Source: Bacteroidota bacterium
Lineage (GTDB): Bacteria; Bacteroidota; Ignavibacteria; Ignavibacteriales; Ignavibacteriaceae
Reading direction: 5' to 3'
Length of the DNA: 63,632 nt
Assembly: GCA_022564295.1 (NCBI GenBank)
Contig: JADFLR010000024.1
Coordinates: 1-63,632 of the forward strand
Made by a program: the position numbers and the translations under genes. Each line of letters opens with the position of its first letter. The stretch's first letter is position 1. The notes beneath the pieces are model-generated. The model did not search any database. It saw nothing but the letters and a program-made list of their open reading frames with translations, and was not told where the DNA came from. Shown here in pieces: positions 1-10,224 of the stretch.

Positions 1-57
1 AGCTAGGAAGAAAAACAGGGGAAGGATTCTTTAAGTACGAATAGTTAGAGAGAAAGA

Positions 58-2169
58 TTGAAATTAGATATCGATAGACCATTAAAAAGGACCTATCTAA
101 AATTTAGAAAATTCCGCGGCTACCTTAAAGAAAAGGTAGCCAATTTATCTATACCCGATTATACAACATTTACAGTTTTTGCTGTTATTACCGGAATAGC
201 TGCAGGACTTGCAGCCGTATTTTTTCACGAATCTATTGTATTCTTTAATAAGCTTTTCTTCGAGCAAACTACCGAAGGGTTATTTTTCCTTGGTACAGCC
301 GCTGTAATTTTGCTGCCTGCTATCGGAATGCTTATACAGGCAATAATGATAATCATATCACCTAAAACTGCTGAGAAAAAAGGTGTTTCAGAAGTTATTA
401 AAGCGGTTGCATTGCGCGGCGGTTACATACCATTAAAGACAACAATATTTCATTTCATTGCACCTGTAATTTCAATTGGTTCAGGTAATACTGTTGGACC
501 CGAAGGTCCAGCTGCACAAATAGGTGGGGGAGTTGCAAGCAGGTTGGGATTTCTTGCGGGGTTTTCAGATCAACGGATACGCATTTTTACAGCAGCAGGT
601 GCCGGTGCTGCAATTGCTGCTATTTTTAATACACCTTTAGGCGGTGTTTTTTTTGCATTAGAAATTGTTCTTTTAAATGATTTTCAGGCACCTACATTTT
701 CAGCATTAATTTTAGCTTCGGTTACAGCAAGTGCAATCTCAAGAATTTTTCTCGGAAATGAATCCATATTTTTATTCAGCATTCCTGAAATTGGCAGCTA
801 CTCATTTTTATATCTTTATGCTGTACTTGGTTTATTTGCTGGAGTGGTTTCAATCTTGTTCATAAGATATTCCAGCGTAGTTGAACATTTATTTAGAACA
901 AAAATTCTTAACAGCAAAATTCCGCAATGGCTTGTAATGGTAGTTGTTGGATTGTTGATGGGAGTTTCTGGATATTTTTACAAAGAAATATTTGGTGTTG
1001 GTTATTTTGCTATAAATGAAATTTTGGATGGTTCCATCACATGGAAAGTTATTTTAATTTTATTGTTATTGAAATTTGTATTGGTTCCATTAATAATTCA
1101 TTCAGGTGGATTCGGAGGACTTTTTGCTCCATCTCTATTTTTAGGAGCCTGCTTTGGTTATCTCTTTGCTATTACAATTAATTCAATTTGGGGATTAGAT
1201 TTAGACACAACTACCTTTGTTTTAGTCGGGATGGGCGCAATGCTTGGCGGAATAAACACAATTCCTATTTCGGCTATTATGATAATATTTGAGATGACCA
1301 AGGAATACAGTTTTATACTTCCTTTAATGCTTGCTGTTATTGTTAGTACAACTATGGTTCAAATAATCTTAAAAGGTTCGGTTCATATAAAACATCTAGA
1401 AGAGCAAGGATATGAAATAAAGGAGGGGAGGGAAACAAATCTTTTAAGATCTATACACGTTTCCGATGTTAAATTAGATGAAATTGAACTTATTCCGGAT
1501 CAAACACCATTACCTGAATTAATTGCCAAAGTGATGGAAAGTCCGCATCACACATTTTACACGGTAAATAATGAAGGAACAATAACCGGGACAATAACAG
1601 AAACCGAATTACGCCCGATAATTACAGAATATGACCATTTGAAAGATGTTATTTGTGCAAGTGATATTATAAATCCACAGGTTATAACAATTAGCAAAGA
1701 TAATGACCTGGATTATGTGCTTAATTTATTCGGTAAATGGAATCTAGATCAATTTCCGGTTGTTGATCCTGAAAACCCAAATAAGATATTAGGAGCTGTT
1801 ACACGTCAGGAAGTGATTTCAATTTACAACAGAGAAAGTTTAAAAGTAAACCTTGCCAGTGGACTTTCAAAAGAATTAAAATCAATTAAGAATACTACAA
1901 CGGCAAAAGTGGCTGCAGGATATTCAATTGCTGAATTTGGTGTCCCTAAAAAGTTTATAGGTAAAACGCTTGTGGAATTGAAAATAAGAAATAAATTTGG
2001 ACTGGAAGTATTAATGATAAAACAGCCAAAGGAATTTTTAACAGATATTAATTCCGAACCGGAAATAATAACGCCTGATCCTGAATATAAATTAAAGAGA
2101 ACAGATACATTAGTAATTTTTGGTGCAGATGAAAAAATTGATAATTTGAGAAAACTAACTGAAAGTTGA
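58..2169 (+). CDS. ClC-family chloride channel/antiporter with CBS pair and RCK-C-like tail
   Basis: Moves chloride (or exchanges Cl-/H+) across the inner membrane. About 440 residues of hydrophobic helices carry the ClC signature elements: GSGNTVGPEGP at residues 141-151 including the gating-type glutamate E149, NTPLGG from 191, and GGFGGLFAPSLFLGA near 350. Two CBS domains follow (about 470-600), then a C-terminal domain resembling TrkA-C/RCK-C (about 620-703, ending in TDTLVIFGADEKIDNL), so ligand control is likely. The start is TTG at 58; an in-frame stop at 46-48 rules out a longer protein. At 703 residues it is longer than a bare ClC because of the regulatory tail. The family call is firm; whether it is a channel or an antiporter cannot be told. 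Confidence 0.93.
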   Translation: MKLDIDRPLKRTYLKFRKFRGYLKEKVANLSIPDYTTFTVFAVITGIAAGLAAVFFHESIVFFNKLFFEQTTEGLFFLGTAAVILLPAIGMLIQAIMIIISPKTAEKKGVSEVIKAVALRGGYIPLKTTIFHFIAPVISIGSGNTVGPEGPAAQIGGGVASRLGFLAGFSDQRIRIFTAAGAGAAIAAIFNTPLGGVFFALEIVLLNDFQAPTFSALILASVTASAISRIFLGNESIFLFSIPEIGSYSFLYLYAVLGLFAGVVSILFIRYSSVVEHLFRTKILNSKIPQWLVMVVVGLLMGVSGYFYKEIFGVGYFAINEILDGSITWKVILILLLLKFVLVPLIIHSGGFGGLFAPSLFLGACFGYLFAITINSIWGLDLDTTTFVLVGMGAMLGGINTIPISAIMIIFEMTKEYSFILPLMLAVIVSTTMVQIILKGSVHIKHLEEQGYEIKEGRETNLLRSIHVSDVKLDEIELIPDQTPLPELIAKVMESPHHTFYTVNNEGTITGTITETELRPIITEYDHLKDVICASDIINPQVITISKDNDLDYVLNLFGKWNLDQFPVVDPENPNKILGAVTRQEVISIYNRESLKVNLASGLSKELKSIKNTTTAKVAAGYSIAEFGVPKKFIGKTLVELKIRNKFGLEVLMIKQPKEFLTDINSEPEIITPDPEYKLKRTDTLVIFGADEKIDNLRKLTES

Positions 2170-2302
2170 TTTATTCACCCTTTGTTTTGTCCGATAATGT
2201 ATATTATGTAAACTTAATAATTCCCCGTGGGAGATGTTACTCCCTGATTCCTGAATGATTGTATGACTGAATGGTAAAACGTATGAATGAATAATTTTAT
2301 CA

Positions 2303-2509
2303 CTAAACAGAACCGGATAATTTTAGAATTAAATAAATAATTATTGCAACAATAACTAATAAAATTATTGGGCTTCTTTGGCGGGATCTATATTTTCTTT
2401 GGCGTGAAAATCCTAATCGTCTTTTTGTTCTTTCAGTTTTGTCATATTCAGGTTTGTAATGTCGCGGTGTATAATCGAAAATGCGGTGTCTTGGTTTTTT
2501 CATAAACAT
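2303..2509 (-). CDS. Small basic single-pass membrane protein
   Basis: Unrecognised 68-residue protein. The first 45 residues are very rich in Arg, Lys and Tyr, followed by one hydrophobic helix (IILLVIVAIIIYLILKL) at the C-terminus, so it is probably anchored with a basic cytoplasmic domain that could touch RNA, DNA or lipid. It begins 11 bases after the ftsY stop on the same strand. An AGGAG just upstream of ATG 2509 overlaps that stop, which supports both the start and co-transcription with ftsY. A second ATG two codons in is also possible. No function is proposed. Confidence 0.65.
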   Translation of the reverse strand: MFMKKPRHRIFDYTPRHYKPEYDKTERTKRRLGFSRQRKYRSRQRSPIILLVIVAIIIYLILKLSGSV

Positions 2510-2520
2510 AATCAGTTCTC

Positions 2521-3471
2521 CTACGCAGTTCCAAAAATTGCATCTACAAATATTTTAGGATTAAATGTTTGCAGATCTTCAATAGTTTCTCCAACACCAA
2601 TAAATTTAACAGGAATGCTTTGTTTATTACATATCTGGAATACAACTCCGCCTTTAGCAGTTCCATCTAATTTTGTAATAATTAAACCGGAAATATCAGT
2701 AACTTTTGAAAACTCATCTGCCTGTATCAAGGCATTTTGTCCAACAGTTCCATCAAGAATTAAAAAAGTATCGTGAGGAGCACCCGGGAGCACTTTATTA
2801 ATTGCTCTTTTAATTTTTGCCAATTCATTCATCAGATTTGCTTTATTATGTAATCTGCCGGCTGTATCAATTAGTACAAAATCATAATTCTCATTAACCG
2901 CTTTCTCAACAGTCTCAAAAGCAACTGAGGAAGGATCGCTTCCGGATTCTTTCTGTACAATATCAGCACCGGCACGTTCAGCCCAAATATCAAGCTGTTC
3001 TCCTGCAGCAGCTCTAAATGTATCGGCAGCCCCTATTAATACTTTTGCTCCCTCCGAATGAAAATTATGGGCAAGTTTTCCAATTGTGGTTGTCTTCCCC
3101 ACTCCGTTCACACCAACAATTAATATCACGTATGGTTTGGATATTTTTATAATGTCTTCTTCTTTATTCTTATCATCAGCGCTGCCGTTGCTTATTACTG
3201 ATACTAATTCATCTTTAACCGTATTAATAATATTAAACTGCGATCTGTCTTTTTCACTTTTTAAAACAACACGTAGATTTTCAATTATTTTTTCCGCAGT
3301 ATCAAACCCAATATCTGAGGTAATTAGTATCTCTTCGATTTCATCAATTATGTTTTCATCAATTACAGCTTTGCCTGTAATCTTTTCATTAATTGAATTA
3401 ACAATTTTATCTCTTGTTTTACTTAAACCTGATTTTAGTTTACTAAGATTTATGTTATCGAATAAAGCCAT
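2521..3471 (-). CDS. ftsY: Signal recognition particle receptor FtsY
   Basis: GTPase that docks SRP-bound ribosomes at the inner membrane. The 316-residue protein has a short N domain and a full SRP-type G domain: P-loop GVNGVGKTTTIGKLA, DTFRAAAGEQL, DTAGR and TKLDGTAKGG are all visible. It lacks the long acidic A domain of E. coli FtsY, as in many bacteria. Its ATG shares one base with the pgsA stop (TAATG), so the two are translationally coupled. Confidence 0.97.
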   Translation of the reverse strand: MALFDNINLSKLKSGLSKTRDKIVNSINEKITGKAVIDENIIDEIEEILITSDIGFDTAEKIIENLRVVLKSEKDRSQFNIINTVKDELVSVISNGSADDKNKEEDIIKISKPYVILIVGVNGVGKTTTIGKLAHNFHSEGAKVLIGAADTFRAAAGEQLDIWAERAGADIVQKESGSDPSSVAFETVEKAVNENYDFVLIDTAGRLHNKANLMNELAKIKRAINKVLPGAPHDTFLILDGTVGQNALIQADEFSKVTDISGLIITKLDGTAKGGVVFQICNKQSIPVKFIGVGETIEDLQTFNPKIFVDAIFGTA

Positions 3472-4031
3472 TATTTCTTTTCTTTTTTTATGTATTCAAC
3501 AGCGCGGTAAATATACGCGAAAAATGAAACGATTAATAATATAATACTACCATAATAAAAGAATTGGAAAAGATAAGAACTGCGGCTCATTTCCAAAACT
3601 ATTAATAATATTACCATTCCAATCATTGAAACTGTTATTTTGCCTAAAACATTTGATGGAAGAACTTTGCCAATCATTTTAGAAACAATAACACCGCCGA
3701 TAAATATTAACAGGTCTCTTCCGATTATTAGAAAAAAATAATACTCAGGTATCTCACCAACCATGTACAACCTGATAATAATTGCACCTATTGTAATTTT
3801 ATCGGCGAGTGGATCGATAATTTTTCCAAGCTCCGTAATTTCGTTGCGCTTTCTTGCAACGTAGCCGTCAAGCCAATCTGTTAATGCACCGATAACTATT
3901 AAAGTTGCTATAACATTTCGCATACCGGGTTCATTAATGTTTCCGATAAGAATCCAGAAAGGAATTGCCATCAGTAGACGCAGGAAGCTCAGCAGATTAG
4001 ATATTGTGTATATTTCTTTCTTTGAATACAT
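3471..4031 (-). CDS. pgsA: CDP-diacylglycerol--glycerol-3-phosphate 3-phosphatidyltransferase
   Basis: Makes phosphatidylglycerophosphate, the first committed step to phosphatidylglycerol and cardiolipin, in the inner membrane. The CDP-alcohol phosphotransferase signature DG-x2-AR-x8-G-x3-D-x3-D is intact (from DGYVAR to IDPLADK), with several hydrophobic helices around it. At 186 residues it has the normal PgsA length. It is the first gene of a pgsA-ftsY-small membrane protein unit. Another CDP-alcohol transferase is possible, but length and N-terminus fit PgsA best. Confidence 0.9.
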   Translation of the reverse strand: MYSKKEIYTISNLLSFLRLLMAIPFWILIGNINEPGMRNVIATLIVIGALTDWLDGYVARKRNEITELGKIIDPLADKITIGAIIIRLYMVGEIPEYYFFLIIGRDLLIFIGGVIVSKMIGKVLPSNVLGKITVSMIGMVILLIVLEMSRSSYLFQFFYYGSIILLIVSFFAYIYRAVEYIKKEKK

Positions 4032-4141
4032 ATATATTTAATATTCTACTAAACCCGTCTATTAATTGTTTTTTATTTCCAACTTGATTTATTTTACGAT
4101 TTGGAATTCGTTATAAAGAGTATGTTTTAAAAGGGACTTTA

Positions 4142-4247
4142 CTTAGTGTATCTTAGCGTCTTGGTGACTTTGTGGCAAATGCATTTTTAAATTATGCGAA
4201 CTTAAAACTTTTGCCTCTAAGACTCGAAGACACAAAGGTTCACAAAG
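4142..4247. repeat. Long imperfect inverted repeat (MITE/REP-like)
   Basis: Two 37-base arms, 4142-4178 and 4211-4247, are imperfect reverse complements (left arm ends CTTTGTGGCAA, right arm begins TTGCCTCTAAGAC) around a 32-base AT-rich centre. It fills the only notable part of the roughly 300-base gene-free gap 4032-4333 between pgsA and the subtilase gene. The gap otherwise shows nothing but the presumed pgsA promoter region. The arm sequence resembles short interspersed repeats common in Bacteroidota genomes, from memory only. Confidence 0.6.
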
Positions 4248-4333
4248 AATATTTAAAACTGATTCCTTAAATACTCAGCCGGAGGAATAAAGGTTATTCG
4301 CTCCAATGGGTATCATCATTCAATAATTTGAGA

Positions 4334-7300
4334 TCATCTCACAACAGCAAATTTACCAATCTTTTCATCACTCTCATTATCGGATTGGTCTAACATTACA
4401 ATACGGTAAATATAAACACCGCTTGATAAAAAATCTCCCGAAAAATCCCGTAAATTAAAATCGACACCGCCGTTACCATCATTTTCTTCCACTTCTCCAA
4501 CCTTGGTTCCGTCTAATGTCCAAATTGTTATTTTAGCGTATTGCGGCAGATTGGCAAATGTAACGTTTGTTATTCCTGTTCCAATTTCTGCAGGATTAGG
4601 ATAAACATAAACGTCCGAAAGATCATTTGCGAAACCTGTTAATACAATATAACTTCCCGCGCCCGAATTAATTTCGATATTACCGGATGATGAAGATGAC
4701 TTTACATTTTTAATGCGTAATACATATTCTTTCCCTATCGAACCAACCGGTTTTTGACCGTTCAGATTTATTAGAATTGTTTTTTTATTATTTTTATCAA
4801 TTGTTATGCTCGTTGCCTTATTATCCGGTTCGAATAAATAATTCCCCACATTTTGTGCTGAAGTTTCATCAACATCAAAATTAAATGTTACCCGTATTAA
4901 ATATGGATTTTCAATTTTAAATGATGAAATGAAAAATTCCTGGTTTGCAATTGTTGAATCCATTGTAAACTGAACTATACCAGACTCAATTGGCGAACCG
5001 TAAAAATCTTTTAAGTCTTTTATCAATAACTGATTATTGCCAATAGGAATCGGCTCTCTGAATGTAAGTAAATATGCAAATTGATTTGCAGGAGCAACGG
5101 AATTAGGAATCCCAACATTCATCAACTCAAATGCCTGCAGGTTTTCAATTGTATTGTTCATCTTTTCTGAAAAAGTTACTGTAACCGTTGTTGCACTCAA
5201 CGCTTCGGCTGAAAGTACTTTTCCCGGTACGTGAACGTAAATTTCAATTGGTGAAGATAGATTGGAAAAAGGAATGAATTTGATTGGATCAAATGCCTGC
5301 ACTGCATAATAATAAGTGGTATTGCTGTTCAACTGCATATCCAAATACTCATCCGTAAGAGTTGAGTCAATTAGTTCAAGATTGTTCCGCCCCGTGCCTC
5401 TGTACACGTAATACTGATCAACATTGCCATTCCACGTTAATTGCACTCTGCTTGAGTCTACGCTGAATCCATTTAAATTGTACGGTGTGTTAGCCATTAT
5501 CGAAACTGCAAATTCGTAAAACTTTATGCCATCAGCTGTTGGAAAAGCAATTTCAGGTACACCATTTAAGTTTAGATCGCCCACAAAAACCGAATTGGAA
5601 TTTATATTTTCCTTATAAGAGATAACCCTATTAATTCCGAAATCATATTTAAAGATAAATGAATAAGGAAACATAAAAACAATAAGTTCGTCACTAAGAT
5701 CATTATTTAAATCAGCAAAGCGTATGCTGTTTTCAGAACGCTGGAACGCTGAATTAAATTCGCTTGCAGCATCAATCAATACCTGATCGTAAAGGATATT
5801 AAAATTATCACCAATCAGGTTAAAAACAATTAAACGATAAAACGGAGCGATATCAACCTGCCTGATGGAATGCAGAAGTACAGCTAATTCATCTATACCG
5901 TCACCGTCATAATCTCCTGCTGCAATAAATGCTGCTGAACCAATAAATCCGGTCGTTAGAATACTTCCCTGCCGGTAATCATCTGTACCGAAAATTTCGT
6001 AACTGAAAACATCACCATCTAAATCAACTGACCAAAATTCATTTCTTCCATCGCCATTAATATCAGCTATAACACCATTTGGTGCATCTATTACATTATT
6101 CCCAAAAGATTTTTCTGTAAAGTTTACTAATCTAATAGGATTAGTTAAGCTTAAATCGTTATTAACTTTCCAAACAGTAAACGAAGTGTCGGAATCAACA
6201 ACAACTATTTCTGTTTTACTATCACCGTCTATATCCTCTGCCATCACAGGCCAAAAGTCTCCTGTCTCTTGTGCAAATTCTTCTGTAAGTGAAGACGAAC
6301 CTTCTGATGTTTGTTCGTAAATAAATCCATCTCGAATGAAGAAAGCAAGTACATCATTCAGCCCGTTATTGTTAAAATCTCCAAAGTCGCGCACTATTCG
6401 TTCATCTAATGAATCTATTTCTTCAAATGTATCGTTGTTAAGTCTAAATAAAGAAGAAACTGTCGAACTTGTAATTTCACGCAAATAAATTTCTCTTAAA
6501 TCAGTTGTGGTTAGATTAACCGGGTCTTCAAAAATACTACCTGAAGGTAATGAGTATGGCAGTTCTGTTTCTCCGGAATATTCAGCTTCATACCTTGTTG
6601 AAAAAAGAAAATTTGAACCCATATCGTTAACGATAGTTGTTAAGCCAACCAGGTTTTCCGCTTCAAAATATATTTCATAAGCCGAGTTTTGTTGTATAAG
6701 CTGCCGGGGAATAAATCCGTAATGCAATTCTTTAATAAATTGATTGTTAGTTGTAAAACCATCGAGAGTAATAAAGTTAAAATCTGCATCGGTTACTCTT
6801 CTGTAATACATTCTTACCAGCGACGGTTCGTCTGTGAACATTGCTGCAAGTATGGTTGTCTTATCACCATAATAAGCCGGTCCTACTGAAATTAGTTCGG
6901 TAACAGGTGGTGTCCTGCTGATATGAAAATTAACACGTTCTTCAAGTGTTCTTGCATTGCTCAATTGAACTACGAGACGGAAAGCATAAACGGTATCAGG
7001 CAGTGATGAAATATCAAGTGTATAAATGTCTTGATTAGAAAACTGGGTAATTTCATTATCAATTAAAGAAATCCAATCATCAGGATTATAACCTGTTCCG
7101 TAGTATAATGAATAACTAACGAATGAGGGTGATAGCACGGATGCATTTACGGTTATCTGGTCTTCAAGAGTTGCAAAATCTTGTGTAGGACTATTAATCT
7201 TGATTACAGACGGAGCAATAACGGTTAATGCTCTGAATAAATTCAACCTCCCTGCCCCGCTTCTTAAATCCCATCCAGGGTCTGCGATATCGTCTGTAGT

Positions 7301-8551
7301 TGATTTAATAATCTGTTTTACTTCTTCATTTGTAAAATGCTGTAATGATAGAATTAATGCAGCAGTTGCAGCAACATGAGGAGTGGCAGCCGATGTACCG
7401 CTTATAGATGCATAGTTGTTATTTCTCGCTGTAGTAATAATTGAAGAACCCGGAGCAACCAAATCTAGTGTTGATCCATAATTGGAATTTGAAGCAACAA
7501 AATCATCGATGGTTGAATTTCCAACTGATATTACTTCTGAATAGCCGGAAGGATAATGAGGTGCTGTGGAACCGGAATTACCGGAACTTCCGACGAGAAC
7601 AACTCCCTGCGCATATGCAAATCTTATAACATCTCTTAGCACTAATGAAAAAGCATTATCACCGAAACTCATATTAATAACTTTAACACCTATCTGTACA
7701 GCGTAAAGAATAGCAGCAGCAACATCATCTTCTTCACCAAAGCCGGCTGGATCGAAAGCACGTAAAATTACAATTTGAATTTTTGGCGCTACACCAGCAA
7801 TACCTGTTATATTGTTAACTTCGGCACCGGCAATACCGCCAATATAGGTGCCATGTCCCTGTTCATCCATCGGATCATTATCCCAGTCGAGATAATCACC
7901 ACCGCTTGAATCGAACGGAAACCCAACACGGTCTGTAAAATCCCAGCCGCGAAAATCATCCACAAAACCGTTACCGTCGTCATCAATTCCATTTGAGCTT
8001 TTGTCATTACCATTTGCATCTATTCCCATCTCTCCGGCATTAAGGTAAATTTTATTTTGAAGATCGGGGTGCAGATAATCAATTCCCGTATCTATTACAG
8101 CAAGAAGAACCGTGTCAACTCCTTCAGTATTATCCCAGGCATCAAATGCCTGAATTTTTTCGAGTGCCCATTGTTCACTTAATAAAGTATCGTTGGGAAT
8201 AATATCCATCTTGTAATTAGTTGATTTTTGAATGTACTCTATTGCCGGATCAATTTCCTTTAAACCATTAATGTTTGTTTCGAGCACGGACTTATCAAAA
8301 GATACTTTAATTATCCTTGAGAGAATTTCAATTTCTCTCCCCAATCCTTTAGCAAGGTAATTAATAGATGTTAATTCCGTATCAAGAGGAGAATTAATTC
8401 CAGAAGGCATAAGTTTTTGTTGTGTAATTTTATAATCGATCTCCTGAATTGCTACACTGTTTTTGTACTTAATAAAGTAAGTGTTTTGTGAATGAAGATT
8501 AGACATGGTAAGAAATACCCCAATCAGGATGAACCAGAATTTATACTTCAT
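4334..8551 (-). CDS. Secreted S8 subtilisin-like protease with FG-GAP-type repeats and T9SS sorting domain
   Basis: Exported serine protease of 1405 residues. A signal peptide (1-21, ending LHSQ) precedes an S8 domain with catalytic Asp154 (AVIDTGIDYLHPDL), His233 (GHGTYIGG), oxyanion Asn325 (SSGNSG) and Ser387 (SGTSAATPHVA). An Asp/Gly/Asn-rich insert at about 178-202 looks like a calcium loop. The middle has repeated D-x-[DN]-x-[DN]-G motifs (DIDGDSKTE, DINGDGRNE, DYDGDGIDE) typical of FG-GAP/VCBS propeller repeats, then a fibronectin-III-like segment. The end (YPNPAEIGTG... to GVYIYRI) matches type A type-IX-secretion sorting domains. The N-terminal 11 bases overlap the purF stop region. 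Confidence 0.93.
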   Translation of the reverse strand: MKYKFWFILIGVFLTMSNLHSQNTYFIKYKNSVAIQEIDYKITQQKLMPSGINSPLDTELTSINYLAKGLGREIEILSRIIKVSFDKSVLETNINGLKEIDPAIEYIQKSTNYKMDIIPNDTLLSEQWALEKIQAFDAWDNTEGVDTVLLAVIDTGIDYLHPDLQNKIYLNAGEMGIDANGNDKSSNGIDDDGNGFVDDFRGWDFTDRVGFPFDSSGGDYLDWDNDPMDEQGHGTYIGGIAGAEVNNITGIAGVAPKIQIVILRAFDPAGFGEEDDVAAAILYAVQIGVKVINMSFGDNAFSLVLRDVIRFAYAQGVVLVGSSGNSGSTAPHYPSGYSEVISVGNSTIDDFVASNSNYGSTLDLVAPGSSIITTARNNNYASISGTSAATPHVAATAALILSLQHFTNEEVKQIIKSTTDDIADPGWDLRSGAGRLNLFRALTVIAPSVIKINSPTQDFATLEDQITVNASVLSPSFVSYSLYYGTGYNPDDWISLIDNEITQFSNQDIYTLDISSLPDTVYAFRLVVQLSNARTLEERVNFHISRTPPVTELISVGPAYYGDKTTILAAMFTDEPSLVRMYYRRVTDADFNFITLDGFTTNNQFIKELHYGFIPRQLIQQNSAYEIYFEAENLVGLTTIVNDMGSNFLFSTRYEAEYSGETELPYSLPSGSIFEDPVNLTTTDLREIYLREITSSTVSSLFRLNNDTFEEIDSLDERIVRDFGDFNNNGLNDVLAFFIRDGFIYEQTSEGSSSLTEEFAQETGDFWPVMAEDIDGDSKTEIVVVDSDTSFTVWKVNNDLSLTNPIRLVNFTEKSFGNNVIDAPNGVIADINGDGRNEFWSVDLDGDVFSYEIFGTDDYRQGSILTTGFIGSAAFIAAGDYDGDGIDELAVLLHSIRQVDIAPFYRLIVFNLIGDNFNILYDQVLIDAASEFNSAFQRSENSIRFADLNNDLSDELIVFMFPYSFIFKYDFGINRVISYKENINSNSVFVGDLNLNGVPEIAFPTADGIKFYEFAVSIMANTPYNLNGFSVDSSRVQLTWNGNVDQYYVYRGTGRNNLELIDSTLTDEYLDMQLNSNTTYYYAVQAFDPIKFIPFSNLSSPIEIYVHVPGKVLSAEALSATTVTVTFSEKMNNTIENLQAFELMNVGIPNSVAPANQFAYLLTFREPIPIGNNQLLIKDLKDFYGSPIESGIVQFTMDSTIANQEFFISSFKIENPYLIRVTFNFDVDETSAQNVGNYLFEPDNKATSITIDKNNKKTILINLNGQKPVGSIGKEYVLRIKNVKSSSSSGNIEINSGAGSYIVLTGFANDLSDVYVYPNPAEIGTGITNVTFANLPQYAKITIWTLDGTKVGEVEENDGNGGVDFNLRDFSGDFLSSGVYIYRIVMLDQSDNESDEKIGKFAVVR

Positions 8552-10028
8552 ATATTTCCTTATTGAAGTTAATATCGACGGCTATTGGGTAATTGCCGGA
8601 AAAGCATGCATGACAAAAGTTATCTTTACCGGCTTCAGAAACCGCTTCGAGCATTTCATCATTTGTAAGGTAGTGTAAAGTATCCACACCTAAATATTTT
8701 CTTATTTCCTCTATGTTATTGTTAAAACGATGAGCAATTAATTCTTCTTTGCTTGGAAAATCCATTCCGTAAAAACACGGATGGGTAATTGGAGGTGATG
8801 AGATACGAAGATGAATTGATTTAGGATTTGCTTCTCTAATTAGTTTTACCAATTGTTTTGATGTTGTTCCTCGTACGATTGAATCATCAACAATAACAAC
8901 TGTTCTTCCTTCCAATACCCCTTTAACTGTATTGAATTTTATTCTTACGCCAATCTCGCGCTTACTTTGTCCGGGCTGAATAAATGTTCTTCCGATGTAA
9001 TGGCTTCGTATTAAACCGATTTCTAATCTACATTCAACACCGAGTTTTTCAAGCTCGGTTTGGTAACCGAGGGCAGTCGTGTTTGAACTGTCAGGCACAC
9101 TTATAACAATAACTTTTTTATCATCTTCATTATAAACAGGATGATTACGTGCAAGTGATTTGCCTAAACGCCTTCGCATTTTATCAACGTTGTGTCCAAA
9201 AATAAAGCTATCAGGTCGCGAAAAATAAATAAACTCAAACACACAATACTTTCTAACTGGAAGATCATCATTAAAATAAAATGATTTTATCTCGCCTTTA
9301 TTCAAAGTATTGTTATCAATAACAACCAATTCACCAGGTTCCACTTCCCTTAAAAAATCAGCTGTTACAATATCGAAGGCACACGTTTCAGAAGCGATTA
9401 TGTAGGAACTGTTTAATTTTCCGATTGATAATGGGCGAAAGCCATGCGGATCCCTTACCGCAATAAGTTTATCATCAGTTAAGATAACCAAACTGTAAGC
9501 ACCTTCAATTCTTCCGATTGCTTCTTTTATCTGATCAACCTGATCATCTAACCTGCTGCGCGCAATTAAGTGAAGTATAACTTCGGTATCGCTTGTTGTT
9601 TGAAATATTGCACCTTCATTAACGAGTTCCTCTCTCAATTTTTTGGCGTTTGTAAGATTTCCGTTATGTGCAATAGCAATGTTTCCAAGTCTATAATTAA
9701 CAACAAACGGCTGAATGTTTTTACGCGATTTTGATGATCCGGTTGTAGAATATCTGTTATGACCGATTGCAGAATTCCCCTTCAGTTCATCAGATAAGAT
9801 ATTTGAATCTTCAAATACCTCTGAAACCAATCCCACACCCTTGTGAATCAGAAATATAGATTTACCTTTTTTAGAAATATCTTTTGTTACGATTCCGCAT
9901 GCTTCCTGTCCCCTGTGCTGTAAAGCATGCAATCCATAATATGTTTCCAAAGCAGATGTTGGTGAACCAAAAATTCCGAATACACCGCAAAAGCATTTTG
10001 GTTTATCAGAAATAAATTTGTATTGCAT
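8541..10028 (-). CDS. purF: Amidophosphoribosyltransferase (glutamine PRPP amidotransferase)
   Basis: First committed step of purine synthesis: glutamine plus PRPP to phosphoribosylamine. From ATG 10028 the N-terminus is a short propeptide, then CGVFGIFG whose Cys14 would be the class II amidotransferase nucleophile after cleavage. The PRPP loop VVIVDDSIVRGTTS is present. Cysteines in YCVFEFIYFS, HPCFYG and FCHACFSGNYP match the positions that bind a [4Fe-4S] cluster in the B. subtilis-type enzyme. An upstream in-frame TTG at 10076 would add 16 residues but has no support. Its stop overlaps the start of the subtilase gene. Confidence 0.96.
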   Translation of the reverse strand: MQYKFISDKPKCFCGVFGIFGSPTSALETYYGLHALQHRGQEACGIVTKDISKKGKSIFLIHKGVGLVSEVFEDSNILSDELKGNSAIGHNRYSTTGSSKSRKNIQPFVVNYRLGNIAIAHNGNLTNAKKLREELVNEGAIFQTTSDTEVILHLIARSRLDDQVDQIKEAIGRIEGAYSLVILTDDKLIAVRDPHGFRPLSIGKLNSSYIIASETCAFDIVTADFLREVEPGELVVIDNNTLNKGEIKSFYFNDDLPVRKYCVFEFIYFSRPDSFIFGHNVDKMRRRLGKSLARNHPVYNEDDKKVIVISVPDSSNTTALGYQTELEKLGVECRLEIGLIRSHYIGRTFIQPGQSKREIGVRIKFNTVKGVLEGRTVVIVDDSIVRGTTSKQLVKLIREANPKSIHLRISSPPITHPCFYGMDFPSKEELIAHRFNNNIEEIRKYLGVDTLHYLTNDEMLEAVSEAGKDNFCHACFSGNYPIAVDINFNKEIYEV

Positions 10029-10131
10029 TAAAAATATTTCAGCAGATTGATAAAAATTAGGCGTAGAAATAAACAATAAAATTATCAGTAAAAATAGAAT
10101 TGTATCAATAAATAAAAAAGGGAGATTTTGC

Positions 10132-10143
10132 TGTACCGGTACA
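10132..10143. promoter_or_regulatory. Perfect 12-bp palindrome upstream of purF
   Basis: TGTACCGGTACA is a perfect palindrome about 105 bases upstream of the purF ATG, in the gap between purF and the acyltransferase gene. Its size and place fit a dimeric operator, but no regulator or second copy is recognised. Confidence 0.25.
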
Positions 10144-10224
10144 AATTAAAATGAATTTGAATGTCTGTTCTCAGTTTTGTGTAAAATGTATTTTCAGAGC
10201 ACAATTCATTTGTGAGAATTTAAT

